Assembly (NCBI RefSeq): GCF_035222275.1
Contig: NW_026946359.1
Span: 3,410,001 to 3,474,000 of the forward strand
Reading direction: 5' to 3'
DNA length: 64,000 bases
Origin: Podospora bellae-mahoneyi
Taxonomy: Eukaryota > Ascomycota > Sordariomycetes > Sordariales > Podosporaceae
In this document: piece by piece, positions 11,279 to 21,620 of the stretch
How positions within the stretch are numbered: the first letter of the stretch is position 1
How the letters are laid out: the number at the start of each line of letters is the position of its first letter
Translations under genes and position numbers: made by a program
The notes under the pieces: generated by a model
What the model was told of the DNA's origin: nothing
The model's database searches: none
Seen by the model: the letters and a program-made list of their open reading frames with translations, nothing else

Positions 11279-12865
11279 ATGGCTGATAAGGGTCTCGAGG
11301 ACGTCCCCGAGGGTACGTTTGGCTTCTTCCACCTTTGACGAGCATCGCATGGCGTCGCATCGCCGCTGCCCGCGCACCTCTCGAGAGCGTTGGGCATCAC
11401 GGTGCGGTGCGCATTCTGCCTTCGACCCCGCCCACAACCCACCGGCCCCCCAAAGCACTCGATGCGCAAACGGAACGAGCAAGCACAGCCGCTGACCGTG
11501 ATGGCAACATACAGGACAGATCGAGTCTAACTACGATGAGACCGTCGACTCTTTCGATGAGATGAACCTCAAGTCGGAGCTCCTCCGCGGTAAGCACCCC
11601 ATCGGTCGACAACGATACCCAATAGGGTGGCAATAAGATCAAAGATTTTCTGACAATTTCCAAAGGTATCTATGCCTACGGTTTCGAGCGCCCCTCTGCT
11701 ATTCAGCAGCGTGCTATCATGCCCGTCATCAAGGGTAAGACTACTCTAACCCCCGTCGCATACACACGACATGTCCTAACAAGATATCAGGCCATGATGT
11801 TATCGCCCAGGCTCAGTCCGGTACTGGCAAGACTGCCACCTTCTCTATCTCGGTCCTCCAGAAGATCGACACCTCCCTCAAGCAGTGCCAGGCCCTCATT
11901 CTCGCCCCCACCCGTGAGTTGGCCCAGCAGATTCAGAAGGTTGTTGTCGCCATCGGCGACTTCATGAACATTGAGTGCCACGCCTGCATTGGTGGTACCA
12001 GCGTCCGAGACGATATGAAGGCTCTCGGCGAGGGCCCCCAGGTGGTTGTCGGTACCCCCGGTCGTGTCCACGACATGATTCAGCGTCGTTTCCTTAAGAC
12101 GGACTCCATGAAGATGTTTGTCCTCGACGAGGCCGATGAGATGTTGTCTGTAAGTAATATTTGTGGGCTGGTGTGGGTTGTGGGTGCGAATCCAAGCTAA
12201 CCCCCTTCTAGCGTGGTTTCACCGAGCAGATCTACGACATCTTCCAGCTCCTTCCCCAGAGCACCCAGGTCGTCCTTCTCTCGGCCACCATGCCCCAGGA
12301 CGTCCTTGAGGTCACCACCAAGTTCATGCGCGACCCCGTCCGCATCTTGGTTAAGAAGGACGAGCTTACCCTTGAAGGTATCAAGCAGTTCTACATCGCC
12401 GTCGAGAAGGAGGAGTGGAAGCTCGATACCCTCTCCGATTTGTATGAGACTGTCACCATCACCCAGGCCGTCATCTTCTGCAACACCCGCCGCAAGGTCG
12501 ACTGGCTTACCGACAAGCTCACTGCCCGTGATTTCACCGTCTCGGCCATGCACGGTGACATGGACCAGGCCCAGCGTGACCTCATCATGAAGGAGTTCCG
12601 CTCCGGCTCCTCTCGTGTCCTCATCGCCACTGACCTTTTGGCCCGTGGTATTGATGTTCAGCAGGTTTCCCTGGTCATCAACTACGATCTCCCCGCCAAC
12701 CGTGAGAACTACATTCATCGCATTGGTCGTGGTGGTCGTTTCGGTCGCAAGGGTGTTGCGATCAACTTTGTCACTGCTGATGATGTCCGCATGATGCGCG
12801 AGATTGAGCAGTTCTACAGCACCCAGATTGAGGAGATGCCGATGAACGTGGCCGACCTCATCTAA
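11279..12865 (+). CDS. tif1: ATP-dependent RNA helicase eIF4A
   Basis: Five exons (11279-11312, 11515-11589, 11666-11734, 11791-12149, 12212-12865) give 396 residues, the normal family length. All DEAD-box motifs are present in order: Q-motif region around [17 protein letters not shown] (Walker A), PTRELA, TPGR, DEAD (in VLDEADEML), SAT, ARGIDV and [13 protein letters not shown]. It is the RNA helicase subunit of eIF4F, which unwinds 5' leaders for 43S ribosome scanning in the cytoplasm. Codons are strongly C-ending, as expected for a highly expressed gene. The first intron is the longest (about 200 nt), common in fungal translation genes. The next gene downstream is the mRNA-export factor Yra1. 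Confidence 0.98.
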
Positions 12866-13663
12866 ACAGCACACATCTGTACGACGTTCCTGGACCGTTT
12901 TTCTCTGTTCTTACGGCATACCTGGTCACGTTCTGCGCATCGGCATTGAGATACACTGAAGAGCAGCGTGATTGCGTTCGTCTGGTAGGTAGGGAGGAGG
13001 GAATCTGCTTTATCGCTCGGGAATTTTTTTTATTTTAGTTTTTTTGCCAAAGACCTGGGCATCTGGGGTGGGTTTCCGTTACCCATAAAAGCGTTGATAG
13101 GAGGGATAGGCTGAGAGCATCTGCACCGTAATCTGTTTGGATGGTGCGAGGTGCTTTAGGACGGATAGTGCCTATCAATGAAGGCTGGTTTTCTTTTATC
13201 TGCGTTGTCTTTGGCTTGTTTCACGGTGTTATGTGTATCCAGGGATGTTACCAAAAATTCGACGTAGACCGAACCCAGAAGAAGAAGAGACGAGGAAGGG
13301 CTGTTCGATATGTGACTATTTATGGTGACTGATGATGTGAGCCTCCTGGGGCTGTTTCCAAGACATGTCCATCCATTACCTTCTTTGACAGGTCTGATAT
13401 GCGTCAAGTGAATATATATGTAGTCGTCAAGTGAATATAAATCCAGCCCCTCGATACGTGCACACCCCCGCGGTCAACAGTGGGTCCTGGACAGGACGGT
13501 TCCATCTTGGTACCACAACGGCCCCACTTGTGTCTAAAGGCCTTGGCGTTCCATTCTCCAACTGTGTTGCGACCGCAACTTTGAACCAACTCTAGACCAT
13601 TGCCAACATCACCTAGATCGCCTCCCGTTTTCGATCTTTGCCCTCCCTACCAAATTGCCCAGC
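12866..13663. other. eIF4A 3' UTR and Yra1-like promoter
   Basis: A T-rich stretch at 13023-13045 follows the eIF4A stop. A 15-bp direct repeat (CGTCAAGTGAATATA) occurs at 13402-13416 and 13425-13439, 23 bp apart, in the upstream region of the next gene. No gene is visible. Confidence 0.45.
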
Positions 13664-15348
13664 ATGGAACGTATTCTCGACCGCAGCCTTGACGAGATCC
13701 TTGCCGACCGCAAGCAGGTATGTCCAACAGCCCTCCCCACCGCCGGTTGCCTGTTGACCGCCCCCCCGGCATCCTGCATCACAGGTGGCGCCGTGAAGGA
13801 AGATGCTGACGCGAGACTGCAGAACAACAGAGGAGGCAATCGGGGAAACCGCGGCGGCAACAGCAGCAATTCCCGGGACGGTCGTCTCCGTAGGCGCGAC
13901 AACAACAACAACAACAACAACGACAATCGGTCGGATTATCCCAGGGATGGCGTAAGAAAGGTACGCTCGTTGCGACTGTTTCTCCTCTCTACCTGTTTTT
14001 CTTCGAGTACGGTCTGTTGTCAAGTTTCTCGCAAAAAACACCATTTGCTTAAGCTCGTCGGGCGACCGCTATCTCTAGGTTGAATGAACCCTCTCCTCCC
14101 TTTCTCTCTTACCGCACCTCCGGGTCACTTCTCAGACTGTTCGACGCCGCCATTCAATCCACACAGACGATACTCCCTGATGTGTGTTGTGTGCGCTTCG
14201 ATGCGGCCTCGGATCGGATCGGAATCACGACCGGGGGGAATAGGTAACGCATTGGTTGAAACTTGCCGGCTAACAGCTCCCGTTTCTTGTGGGGGAGAAA
14301 CAGTCCTTCAGAGACGAAGCGCCTCGCAACCTCGACACGTACGTATAGATATTTCGACCCATCGGCCCTGGTTAAGACACAGGCCGGAAAATTGACGGAT
14401 TCCGCAGCGAATGGGTTCATGACAGATATGAGGATCATGGTATGTTGGGTCGAGGATGAGGTTTGGGGGACGTGCTAACAATTGTTTGTAGGGAGCCGCC
14501 GATCTGCTCCGAGAAGACGAAACTCGAACGAGTACTCTGGGTATGGCAGGATACCATGGAGTGTTCTATTTTCATGTACGGTAACTAACCGGGTTTCAGC
14601 GACTCGAGAGGCAGCAAGATCCGTGTGGATAATATCCACTATGAGTTGACGCAAGAGGAGTTGGAGGTATGTCAAAACATTTTGGTGGACTGTTTCGGGG
14701 ATTCAAGCTCACCAGCATATGCAGGGACTCTTTTCCAGCATTGGCCCTCTCGTCAAGTTGGAGATGAAGTATGACCGCGCCGGCCGCTCAGAGGGTACAG
14801 CGTTTGTCACGTACCAGTCATCCCACGACGCTGCACAGGCGATCAAGGAGTTTGACGGTGCCAACGCTGCCGGCCAACCAATCCGCCTTGCCATGATGCC
14901 TACGGGTCCAAGGCGCAACCCATTTGATACTGCGATCAACCCGCGCCCGCTTGCCGAGCGTATCACAGTCCCGAGCGGCAGATCCCGCTCGCTTTCGCCC
15001 CATCGCCAGTCTGATGAGGAGGCCGCTCGCAAGGGCATCGATAGATACCGACCTGGCGCCAGTCGTTCGCGCAGCCCTATGCCCCCGAGACGTCGTGAAG
15101 GAGGTGGAGGTGGCCGGAGACAGGGCGGGGGTGGCCGTCGGGAGCGTGGAGGTGGTAAACGTGACGACGGCGGGCGTGGCGGTGGTGAGAAGTCTGAGAG
15201 ACGTCCAAAGAAGACCCAAGAGGAGTTGGACGCCGAGATGGAGGATTACTTTGGCGGTGGTGGTGCTCAGCAGAACGATGCGGCTCCTGCTGCGAATGGT
15301 GCGGCGGCTCAGCAGCAAACTGACGGGGACATTGACATGATTGAGTAG
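13664..15348 (+). CDS. yra1: Yra1/ALYREF-type mRNA export adaptor with RRM
   Basis: Seven exons fit in phase: 13664-13717, 13823-13960, 14304-14338, 14408-14439, 14492-14540, 14600-14666 and 14725-15348, for 332 residues. The N-terminus RSLDEILADRK is the conserved UAP56/Sub2-binding motif. It is followed by an Arg/Gly/Asn-rich linker with a run of seven Asn codons. The RRM lies at about 103-178, with RNP1-like GTAFVTYQS. An RGG-rich region follows, and near 287-301 the C-terminal motif KKTQEELDAEMEDYF, also a known Sub2-binding box. It loads spliced mRNPs onto the exporter in the nucleus. Two exons are only 32-35 nt, so automated gene finders may miss them. The long third-position intron (about 340 nt) recalls the regulatory intron of yeast YRA1, but that parallel is inference. 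Confidence 0.9.
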
Positions 15349-15964
15349 ATCAGTCAGCAGGGGAATGATTGGTACACGGGATAGCATGGGATGGGGTTTT
15401 ATAATCATAAGCAACTAAAGCGAAGTATGGATATCGCTGCTTGTTGGTACGCGCCAGCCTTTTTTTTTTTTGCTGTTATTCTATAGGAACTCTACTCCTT
15501 TATCAAGCGTTGATGTTTTGCGTCTTGGGTTACTGCTGAGGTGTGGTGTTATATACGGCTCAAACTGCCAAAGTCATGGTGGTCGGTTCTGTACAGGTTG
15601 TATGTTGTCAAAGGCCAAGTTATTATCATTCAACAGCACGGTTTTTGAAGTACATATAGGTGTACTAGACGAACTTTGTTTTACTATGATCAGTCCAAAA
15701 GTTCACTGGACTAGATATACAGGCAGACTTGTAGACACGACAATACATTCTTGCCCGAGTTTTGAGTCGTAGCTGCCTTTTGCACTGAGCATTGAGAACT
15801 GATGCAATGTGAGCACGCAACCGCGGGGTTGTTTGATTCTTTCCCGTCGGTCACTTACAAAGCCCTCCTCACTCACCAACCATCTAATATTTTCAGCCCT
15901 CAAGTTCCCTAAAACCCTCACTTTATGGAAGTCTAAAACATATTTCAAGTATCTGAATCCTCCA
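15349..15964. other. Intergenic region upstream of the dehydrogenase
   Basis: This holds the 3' UTR of the Yra1-like gene, a T-run near 15462-15471, and the leader of the next gene. The leader is open in frame with the dehydrogenase from about 15809 to its ATG at 15965, but has no in-frame ATG (see findings). Confidence 0.45.
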
Positions 15965-16974
15965 ATGGCAGACCTCCCCGACTTTGACGCCCTCCGGGGC
16001 AGGCACCTCGGCCTAATAGGGGTCATCTCCATGGGGGACATGGGAAGCGGGGTCGCGCGGTTGCTGATGGCGCATAATTATGCTGTGTTGACCAATGTTT
16101 CCGACAGGAGGTCTGTTCCTTCCCATTTTACGTGTCCTGTCCATACTGACACCTTCCCAGCGAGGACACCAAATCCCGCGCGCTCTCCGCCGGCGCCGTC
16201 CTCCTCCCCTCTGACGAGTTACTAGTCGACCACTCGGACCTCATCCTGTCCATTGTCCCCCCTGCCGAAGCCTACTCGACCGCCGAGAGGGTGGTGAAAG
16301 CGTGGGATAGGAAGGAGACGGAGCTGGTTTATGCTGATTTGAATGCTGTCTCCCCTTCTACCCTGCTGTCCATCTCCTCCCTTTTCACTGGTGTCAAATT
16401 CATCGACGGCTCCATCCTCGGCGGCCCTCCCTCTTTTGTCGATGGCAGTTGGACGAAACCGATCATCCCCACCTCCGGCCCGTTTGCTCTCTCGGATATC
16501 TTCCCTGGCCTTGGTGAGGTCCTCGGGGAAAAAAAAATCTCCCCCGAACTAGGCCAGGCAAGCGGCCTGAAAATGGTTTTCGCATCCTTATCAAAAGGTT
16601 ACGCGGCCGTGGCACTCCAGTCAGTGACCACCGCTCACCAGTTGGGCGTCCTACCCGAACTATTGGAGTCGGTCAATGAACTCCAGGGTGAGGCAGCGGG
16701 GAAGAAACTGGAACAAGCTGTTACTGGGCTGGCTCCCAAGGCGGGCAGGTGGGTTAGGGAGATGGAGGAGATTGGAAAGACCCATAGGGAGAATGGAAAT
16801 TGGGAAGAGTGGGAGGGGATTTTCGAGGCTGCGGCGAAGGTATATGAGCTTGTGGCGAAGGGGACGGTGTTGGGAGGGGAAAGGATTGGGAAGAGGGAAA
16901 GGGGGACGACGGTGGAGGGGGTTGCTGAGGCGGTGGGGGAGGGGTTGGGGAGGAGGAAGGCGAAGGAGGAATGA
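15965..16974 (+). CDS. 6-phosphogluconate-dehydrogenase-like NAD(P)-binding protein (DUF1932 type)
   Basis: Exons 15965-16110 and 16161-16974 give 319 residues; the joint restores Asp-Arg-Ser-Glu-Asp. A Rossmann fold at the N-terminus shows GLIGVISMGDMGSG, a variant of the G-x-I/L-G-x-M-G pattern of the beta-hydroxyacid dehydrogenase superfamily. It is followed by the family's strand-loop LILSIVPP and by GGPP near residue 155. The C-terminal helical domain (about 190-260, with SKGYAAVALQS) matches the DUF1932 domain. The substrate is unknown; such fungal proteins are usually labelled 6-phosphogluconate dehydrogenase family. The GC-rich coding end is G-heavy on this strand. Confidence 0.87.
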
Positions 16975-17192
16975 GAGGGGGAGGAATGATATGGGCGAAT
17001 GGACATGATGGGGGTGATTCGATAGATGGCGGGGAGTTTGTCAAGTGCTCAAAGTTCAATCAAGACTACAAAAAACACTGCCTCGCTAATTTGAACTCCA
17101 GTTTCACAAAATGGTTTCCCTTCACATCCATGGGCATTGTTGGCAGACTCCATGTCTGTGTGGACTTGGGCAAAAAGAGAAACAAACGCTGG

Positions 17193-17196
17193 AAAA
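17193..17196 (-). terminator. Pol III T-run terminator for the tRNA-like gene
   Basis: Four Ts on the minus strand lie 12-15 nt beyond the tRNA-like 3' end, the usual distance and form of an RNA polymerase III stop. Confidence 0.5.
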
Positions 17197-17207
17197 CCAA
17201 ACGCTGA

Positions 17208-17280
17208 TTGGCGGGCCAGGAGTCGAACCTGGGTCGTTGCTCAAACTTGGGAATGCAATAACCGCTATACTACCACGCCA
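17208..17280 (-). tRNA. tRNA-like gene with intact A and B boxes, anticodon arm irregular
   Basis: The B box is a perfect GGTTCGACTCC, inside a perfect 5-bp T stem (CCAGG/CCTGG) with a 7-nt loop. The A box TAGTATAGCGG fits the Pol III consensus. The length is 73 nt and the T arm sits at the standard distance. The acceptor stem pairs at six of seven positions. The anticodon arm, however, does not form a clean 5-bp stem with a 7-nt loop. The best reading puts CCC (Gly) in a TTCCCAA loop, but the 3' half of the stem is then displaced, as if a few extra bases were present. It may be a real tRNA with a tiny intron or odd fold, or a tRNA pseudogene. Confidence 0.5.
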
Positions 17281-17487
17281 CGGAAACTGGCTTTTGATTT
17301 CGGAATGCTAAAGTGCTGTCCAGTCTGGCCTGGGTTGTGCTAGGGCCAGAAGGGAAGACGTGGCGTTCCCGGAGCGGAGTCTCTTGAACTCTATCAAACG
17401 ACGGACGGCTCTGGCCTGGCGCCACATGACGCGACCTCAAGGTTGAAGATGATATCGGTACAGTGTTGTCACATTGCACTGGGCATG

Positions 17488-19197
17488 TTATTCCTCACTC
17501 GCGTGAGATACCACATAAGATTGTGGCGCGTCTAGCTTGGTCGTTATGGCGGCGTTCTCTTCCGAAGAGATGTAGACACCCTCTGAAGAGACAGCACCAA
17601 AGAGGTCGGGGAAAGTCTCCATCTCCTCTGACGTCTTCCCACCAGATGTTCCAATGGCAAAGGTAGGGCGGTCAGAAGGCCAGGCCAGCTTTAGCCTTGT
17701 TGGGGGGATGGCCTCGGTGAAGAACTGGACGTAGGAGCCCGGCGTGACAATACCGCCGGTGGCATCCTCGCGCTTGAAAGACCGGATAAAGCTCTCCATG
17801 TCTTCGTGCTCTTCTCTTGCGTATCTTGTGTTTGGATCAAGTGACAGGAGGCCTTGCTTGAGACCCCAGCCGCCACCGCCGCTGACTATTGACAAGAGTA
17901 TCAGAGCCGTCAGTCGTGGCAGGAAAGGAGATAAAGACTTACGGATCTTGCGCAACTGGCATCCGGCAGCTATTAGCCCGTCCATGGCCTGCGAGGTTTG
18001 ATGTACCAAGTCCCACTCGCTAGATGGATCATAGTTCTGCACGTCAAGGGGGTTTGGGATGGGAAACTGATCGACGGCACCCTCAGGTATGATCAAGGCC
18101 CAGACGCCTACAGGCCCACTATACGTCAGCTCGTCCGACTCGGAGTGCTCCAGGCGCTTCTTGAGAAGTGCGGGAATGATCGCCTCAAGTTCCTTGGACG
18201 CCGGCTCTGGCTTGACCCCCACCTCGACCTGTCGAAGGATGTTTCCCAGGCCGGCAACAATCTTGTGTGGGCGCGTGACTGGTACAAGTGCTGTGTACAC
18301 GGTACTCGCCGAGGATTGATCGTACCCTGGAAGAAGGATAGTCTGTGTTGTCTTTTCGACACTGGCCGCCATGCTCAGGCCTTTTCGGGCCGCAGCGGGA
18401 TCATGGCGCCATTTGCTCGCAAAAAGAGCGTGGGACTTCCCGGTGGTAAAGATGGTATTGGCAAGAGGGACCGTGACCTGGAGAGGCTCTGCTTTTGGTT
18501 GGAGCCCAGGGAGACGGAGCTCGAGGAAGGACGGTTGCTGTGAAGGTGAGAAGGTCTGGTTGCTCCCGACTTCCCACAGACCGGGCAACACCCGGGTAGA
18601 ACTTCCGCGCAAAACAGACAAACCCTCGGAAGAACTTGGAGCGCCCTGAAACCGTGGAACTTCATCCACCGCCGCACTCAAGACGCTGAGCTCCCTCCCC
18701 GTCTCATCAGAGGTCGTAGCTTCGAGCAGCCCAGCCATAAATGCCTGATCCTCCAGCCAAGGGGCTAGTGACCTGGACACAAGAACCACAGCAGCGTCAT
18801 CCGTCGACGAGACGCGCAAGCTCTGAGCAACAGCAGAAATGACTCTTTTCTGGAAAAGAGCGGTCGTGAGTAGTTAGCCCTGTTGTCCTTGTACCATCGG
18901 GCTTGCGTAATCGTAAATACTCACCTTCAACTCGGCTGTTGACATGGAGGAGGACAACTCTAATGAGCCAAGGCCAACAGTGACACACTTGTGCCTGGCC
19001 AGCAGGCTTTGTATCATCCGTCTTTGCTGACCGATATTATGACAGCCATGATGACTCTTGTGGCTGCTGCTGATGTGACTGTGGCCATGAGTGACAGAAA
19101 CAACGCGTCGTCCAGGAAAAGACGACGACAGAACCCTCCCCCCTATTACTCCCCCACCACAACCCGCTACCCGTCGGAGAAAATTAGCCGGCAGCAT
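17488..19197 (-). CDS. Conserved fungal protein with mitochondrial-type leader, function unknown
   Basis: Exons 19197-18925, 18849-17943 and 17885-17488 give 525 residues. The second intron (57 nt) is in frame and without stops, so an unspliced reading also stays open; GTAAGT donor, CTGAC branch and AATAG acceptor mark it as a real intron. The start at 19197 was chosen because the protein then opens with a leader rich in Arg, Ser and Gly and almost free of acidic residues, like a mitochondrial presequence; an in-frame open region reaches upstream to 19404. Further on are a strand-like AAVVLVSRSLAP and a glycine-rich LSGGGGWGLKQGLLSLDP. A distant likeness to FIST sensory domains crossed my mind but I cannot support it. 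Confidence 0.8.
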
Positions 19198-19369
19198 TGT
19201 GTCCCTCACCGTACCATCTCTCACGGGCGGGATTCCACAGAATCGAGAGACAGAAAATAAACCGAAGGTGGTGGTGTGGTTCGATCGAGGTGGTGGTCGT
19301 CGTTCAACAAGAGAGCAGCACACAAAATGGTCACCAAAACCCCAGTTGATCATAGCTTCCATGCAGTAC

Positions 19370-19380
19370 AACCCTAACCC
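19370..19380. promoter_or_regulatory. Telomere-repeat-like motif AACCCTAACCC
   Basis: This is nearly two telomere units (TTAGGG on the opposite strand), 173 bp upstream of the ATG at 19197. Similar motifs occur upstream of four other genes in the window. In yeasts, Tbf1/Teb1-type factors bind such motifs in promoters; that this happens here is inference. Confidence 0.4.
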
Positions 19381-19635
19381 TTTGTCAGCGAAGGGCAGAA
19401 CCACTTACCACCGCTGCCCAGCCAGTGACATCATCTCTTCTTGACCAGCCAGCAATTGACGATCCTGATCATGTGCTCTCAAGTTTTCCAAACAAAAGAG
19501 GCATATCACAATGTAAATTTTGTACTCACCGCGCAATTTAACTCCATGTTTTTGTCCTCACCGCCTCGAAATCAAGGCTCACTTGTGCCTTTGTGAAAGT
19601 GTAACTCAACACCATCTTTCACCCAAGAACCCAGC

Positions 19636-19642
19636 TATATAA
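19636..19642 (+). promoter_or_regulatory. TATA box of the small disordered protein gene
   Basis: TATATAA lies 116 nt before the ATG and is followed by a C/T-rich leader, a typical fungal core promoter. Confidence 0.5.
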
Positions 19643-19757
19643 CCACCTATTCGCTTCCCCCATCACCCACCTCTCCTTCCTCCCAGACATCATCTCATCA
19701 ATTATCTTACCCAGCCTTGCATCTTTTAGCAACAAACCAACTCAAACAACTTTGAAA

Positions 19758-20033
19758 ATGGCAACCAACTCCTCCCGCGGCAACCCGATCGGCGCCCACG
19801 ACGGCCCCAAGACCTCCACCGGCGCAGAGGTGCCCCCGATCGGGGAGGACACGAAGCAAGACCTCGCCGAGACCTCCACCACCGAGGCCACCGGCGAGCA
19901 CGTCCCCGGTCAGGATCCCACTGTCGAGGCTGGAACGACAGAAGAGGGGGCTGCTGCTGCTGCTGCTGTTCCTGCTGAAGCTGCTGCGGAGGAGGGTGAG
20001 CAGGAGGAGACGAAGAGCAAGAAGAAGCATTGA
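19758..20033 (+). CDS. Small disordered acidic protein, function unknown
   Basis: A single exon of 91 residues. Codon use is strongly C-ending (GGC, GCC, ACC), and a TATA box and pyrimidine-rich leader lie just upstream, so I think it is real. The protein is rich in Thr, Glu, Ala and Gly, with an Ala run near 65-70 and a basic KSKKKH end. It has no signal peptide, membrane segment or cysteine. It looks fully disordered, like small fungal stress or nuclear proteins, but no family is recognised. Confidence 0.7.
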   Translation: MATNSSRGNPIGAHDGPKTSTGAEVPPIGEDTKQDLAETSTTEATGEHVPGQDPTVEAGTTEEGAAAAAAVPAEAAAEEGEQEETKSKKKH

Positions 20034-21620
20034 GTTTTGTGGGAGGGAACGGCGTTGGCAGGGGGTTTGCAGGGGATGTGGAGATAAGGGGTGGTGGGGG
20101 AGGAGGATGATGATGATGATGGGGGGGGGGAAGGGGGGGAGGACATTCGTTTAGTTTCTTGCTCCAAGTTTACTTTGCGCTTGATTTTGGGGAGGGAACT
20201 AACTGAATTGGAGTCACTCGTTCTGAAATCACTCTTTTATGATGAGATGTGGTGATGTTTGTGGTGTCGTAATATATTGTTTGTAAAAGACTTGATGCAG
20301 TGGGTGTCTGCTGAAACTTCTGAAAGATGATACTTGCTGATTGGCCGAGTCACGCAACATGTTGGTGTCTTCCACTAACTCTTGTGAACTCCAGATTTAT
20401 ATCACAATTCTTACTTCACATCCCTTACAACGATCAATAGCACCAGCTCTGTCTGCCACACATGCCCTACTTACTTGTCAATATCAAGAGTCAAACAGCA
20501 CCTCATATATACCATTGAGCTGTAAGGTTGGGAGAAGAAAGCGCGATCATAAACCTGGGGACAGCTGTGACGTTGACGGCTGTGAAAGATGACTGTAAAA
20601 GAGATATGTAGCTGTGAAATATGACAGGTGTGAAAAGTGACCGAGGTCAAGAAATAGCTGTGAAAGTTAAACATGAAATAGATTGATGGCTGTGAAAAAG
20701 AAGCTGCGAAAAAAGTAACTGTGAAAAAAAGTAGCTGTGAAAATGTGGTTGTGAAAATGGATAGCTTGGGAAATGGATATCTGGGAAAATGGATATCTGG
20801 GAAAATAGATAGCTGGGAAAAGATGTAGGTGCGAAAAGAGTAGGTGTGAAAAAGTAGCCGTGAGAAGTGGTTGTGAAAGAAACAGGTTAGCTGTGAAATG
20901 ATTGCTGTGAAAAAAACAACCGGGAAAAGTAGCTGTGAAATATAAGGTGTGAAAGAACAATGGCGATGAAGATATACCTGTCAAAAATTAGCCGTGAAAG
21001 AATAGCTGTGAAAAAGTCCATGTTGAAATGTAGCTGTGAAAATACGGCTGTGAAATTGTAGGTGAGCAAATAAGTGCAAAATAGTCGGATACCTTGCTGT
21101 GAAAAAGGAGTTGCAGAAAGGTAGTTATAATAGAGATAGCTGTGAAAAGAGATTGTGGGAGAGACAAGTAGCTGTCAAAACAACCTTTGACAACTACTTA
21201 AGTGTCAATCGTTGCATGCAGCCATGAAGCATTGAAGATATGAAGACACAGGATTTTTGTGAAATAGCAGTCCTCGTAGACAGCATCAAGATCCCCAAAC
21301 AACAGCTTGCCTTCAAATATCTCCTTCACTGGTCACAAGATTGGCTTTCGTCCTTCTCTTGATGTATGGGAGCATACGACTCCAACAAAACACTCACTCA
21401 CCCAAAACCCACAGAAACAGTCATATCAAGTCCACATTAGTAGTCATTTCATTACCCTCCGCCTTCCCTTTCCTATCCTACCTTGTACCCTGTCCTGTTA
21501 ACCAGCAACCCTCCTTCATCAAATAAACACAAAGAAGCCCCCCCTTCTATATGCCCTATCAAACGCATTCCCACATATCTACCCTTCATACCCCAACTGA
21601 TATATATCCCATCCCATCCA
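20034..21620. other. Convergent intergenic region with a repeat array
   Basis: The first part (20034-20160) is 3' UTR with GAT repeats and a G-rich run at about 20121-20140. The array at 20570-21180 is listed separately. The final 400 bp before the F-box gene's stop are pyrimidine/A-rich and hold nothing recognisable. Confidence 0.6.
20570..21180. repeat. Degenerate array of AGCTGTGAAA-type short units
   Basis: About 600 bp made of a diverged short motif, consensus roughly TAGCTGTGAAAA, recurring every 13-20 bp. I count about 20 exact GTGAAA cores and about a dozen variants (GCGAAA, GGGAAA, GTCAAA and similar), including a local triplet of GGATATCTGGGAAAAT units at 20766-20815. Units vary in spacing, so it is not a clean minisatellite. 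Read on the minus strand it gives a Phe/His/Ser-rich frame, which I take as a by-product. It lies 3' of both flanking genes. Confidence 0.85.

Larger units (their letters stand above)
16975..17487. other. Intergenic region holding a tRNA-like gene
   Basis: This convergent intergenic region contains the tRNA-like sequence described separately. The rest appears to be 3' UTRs, and I see no other gene. Confidence 0.5.
19198..19757. other. Divergent promoter region
   Basis: This lies between the leader-bearing unknown gene (minus) and the small protein gene (plus). It holds a telomere-like motif at 19370-19380 and a TATA box at 19636-19642, listed separately. Confidence 0.5.

Noticed and set aside
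10784-11482. 232-codon minus-strand open frame across the eIF4A promoter and first intron
   Set aside because: It overlaps the eIF4A start and first introns, has no conserved pattern, and is explained by GC-rich sequence.
12197-12874. 225-codon minus-strand open frame over eIF4A
   Set aside because: It is antisense to the conserved helicase core and has no recognisable protein pattern.
20667-21069. Minus-strand Phe/His-rich open frames over the repeat array
   Set aside because: They are by-products of the repeated TTTCACAGCT sequence. Unit spacing is not a multiple of three, so there is no selected protein repeat.
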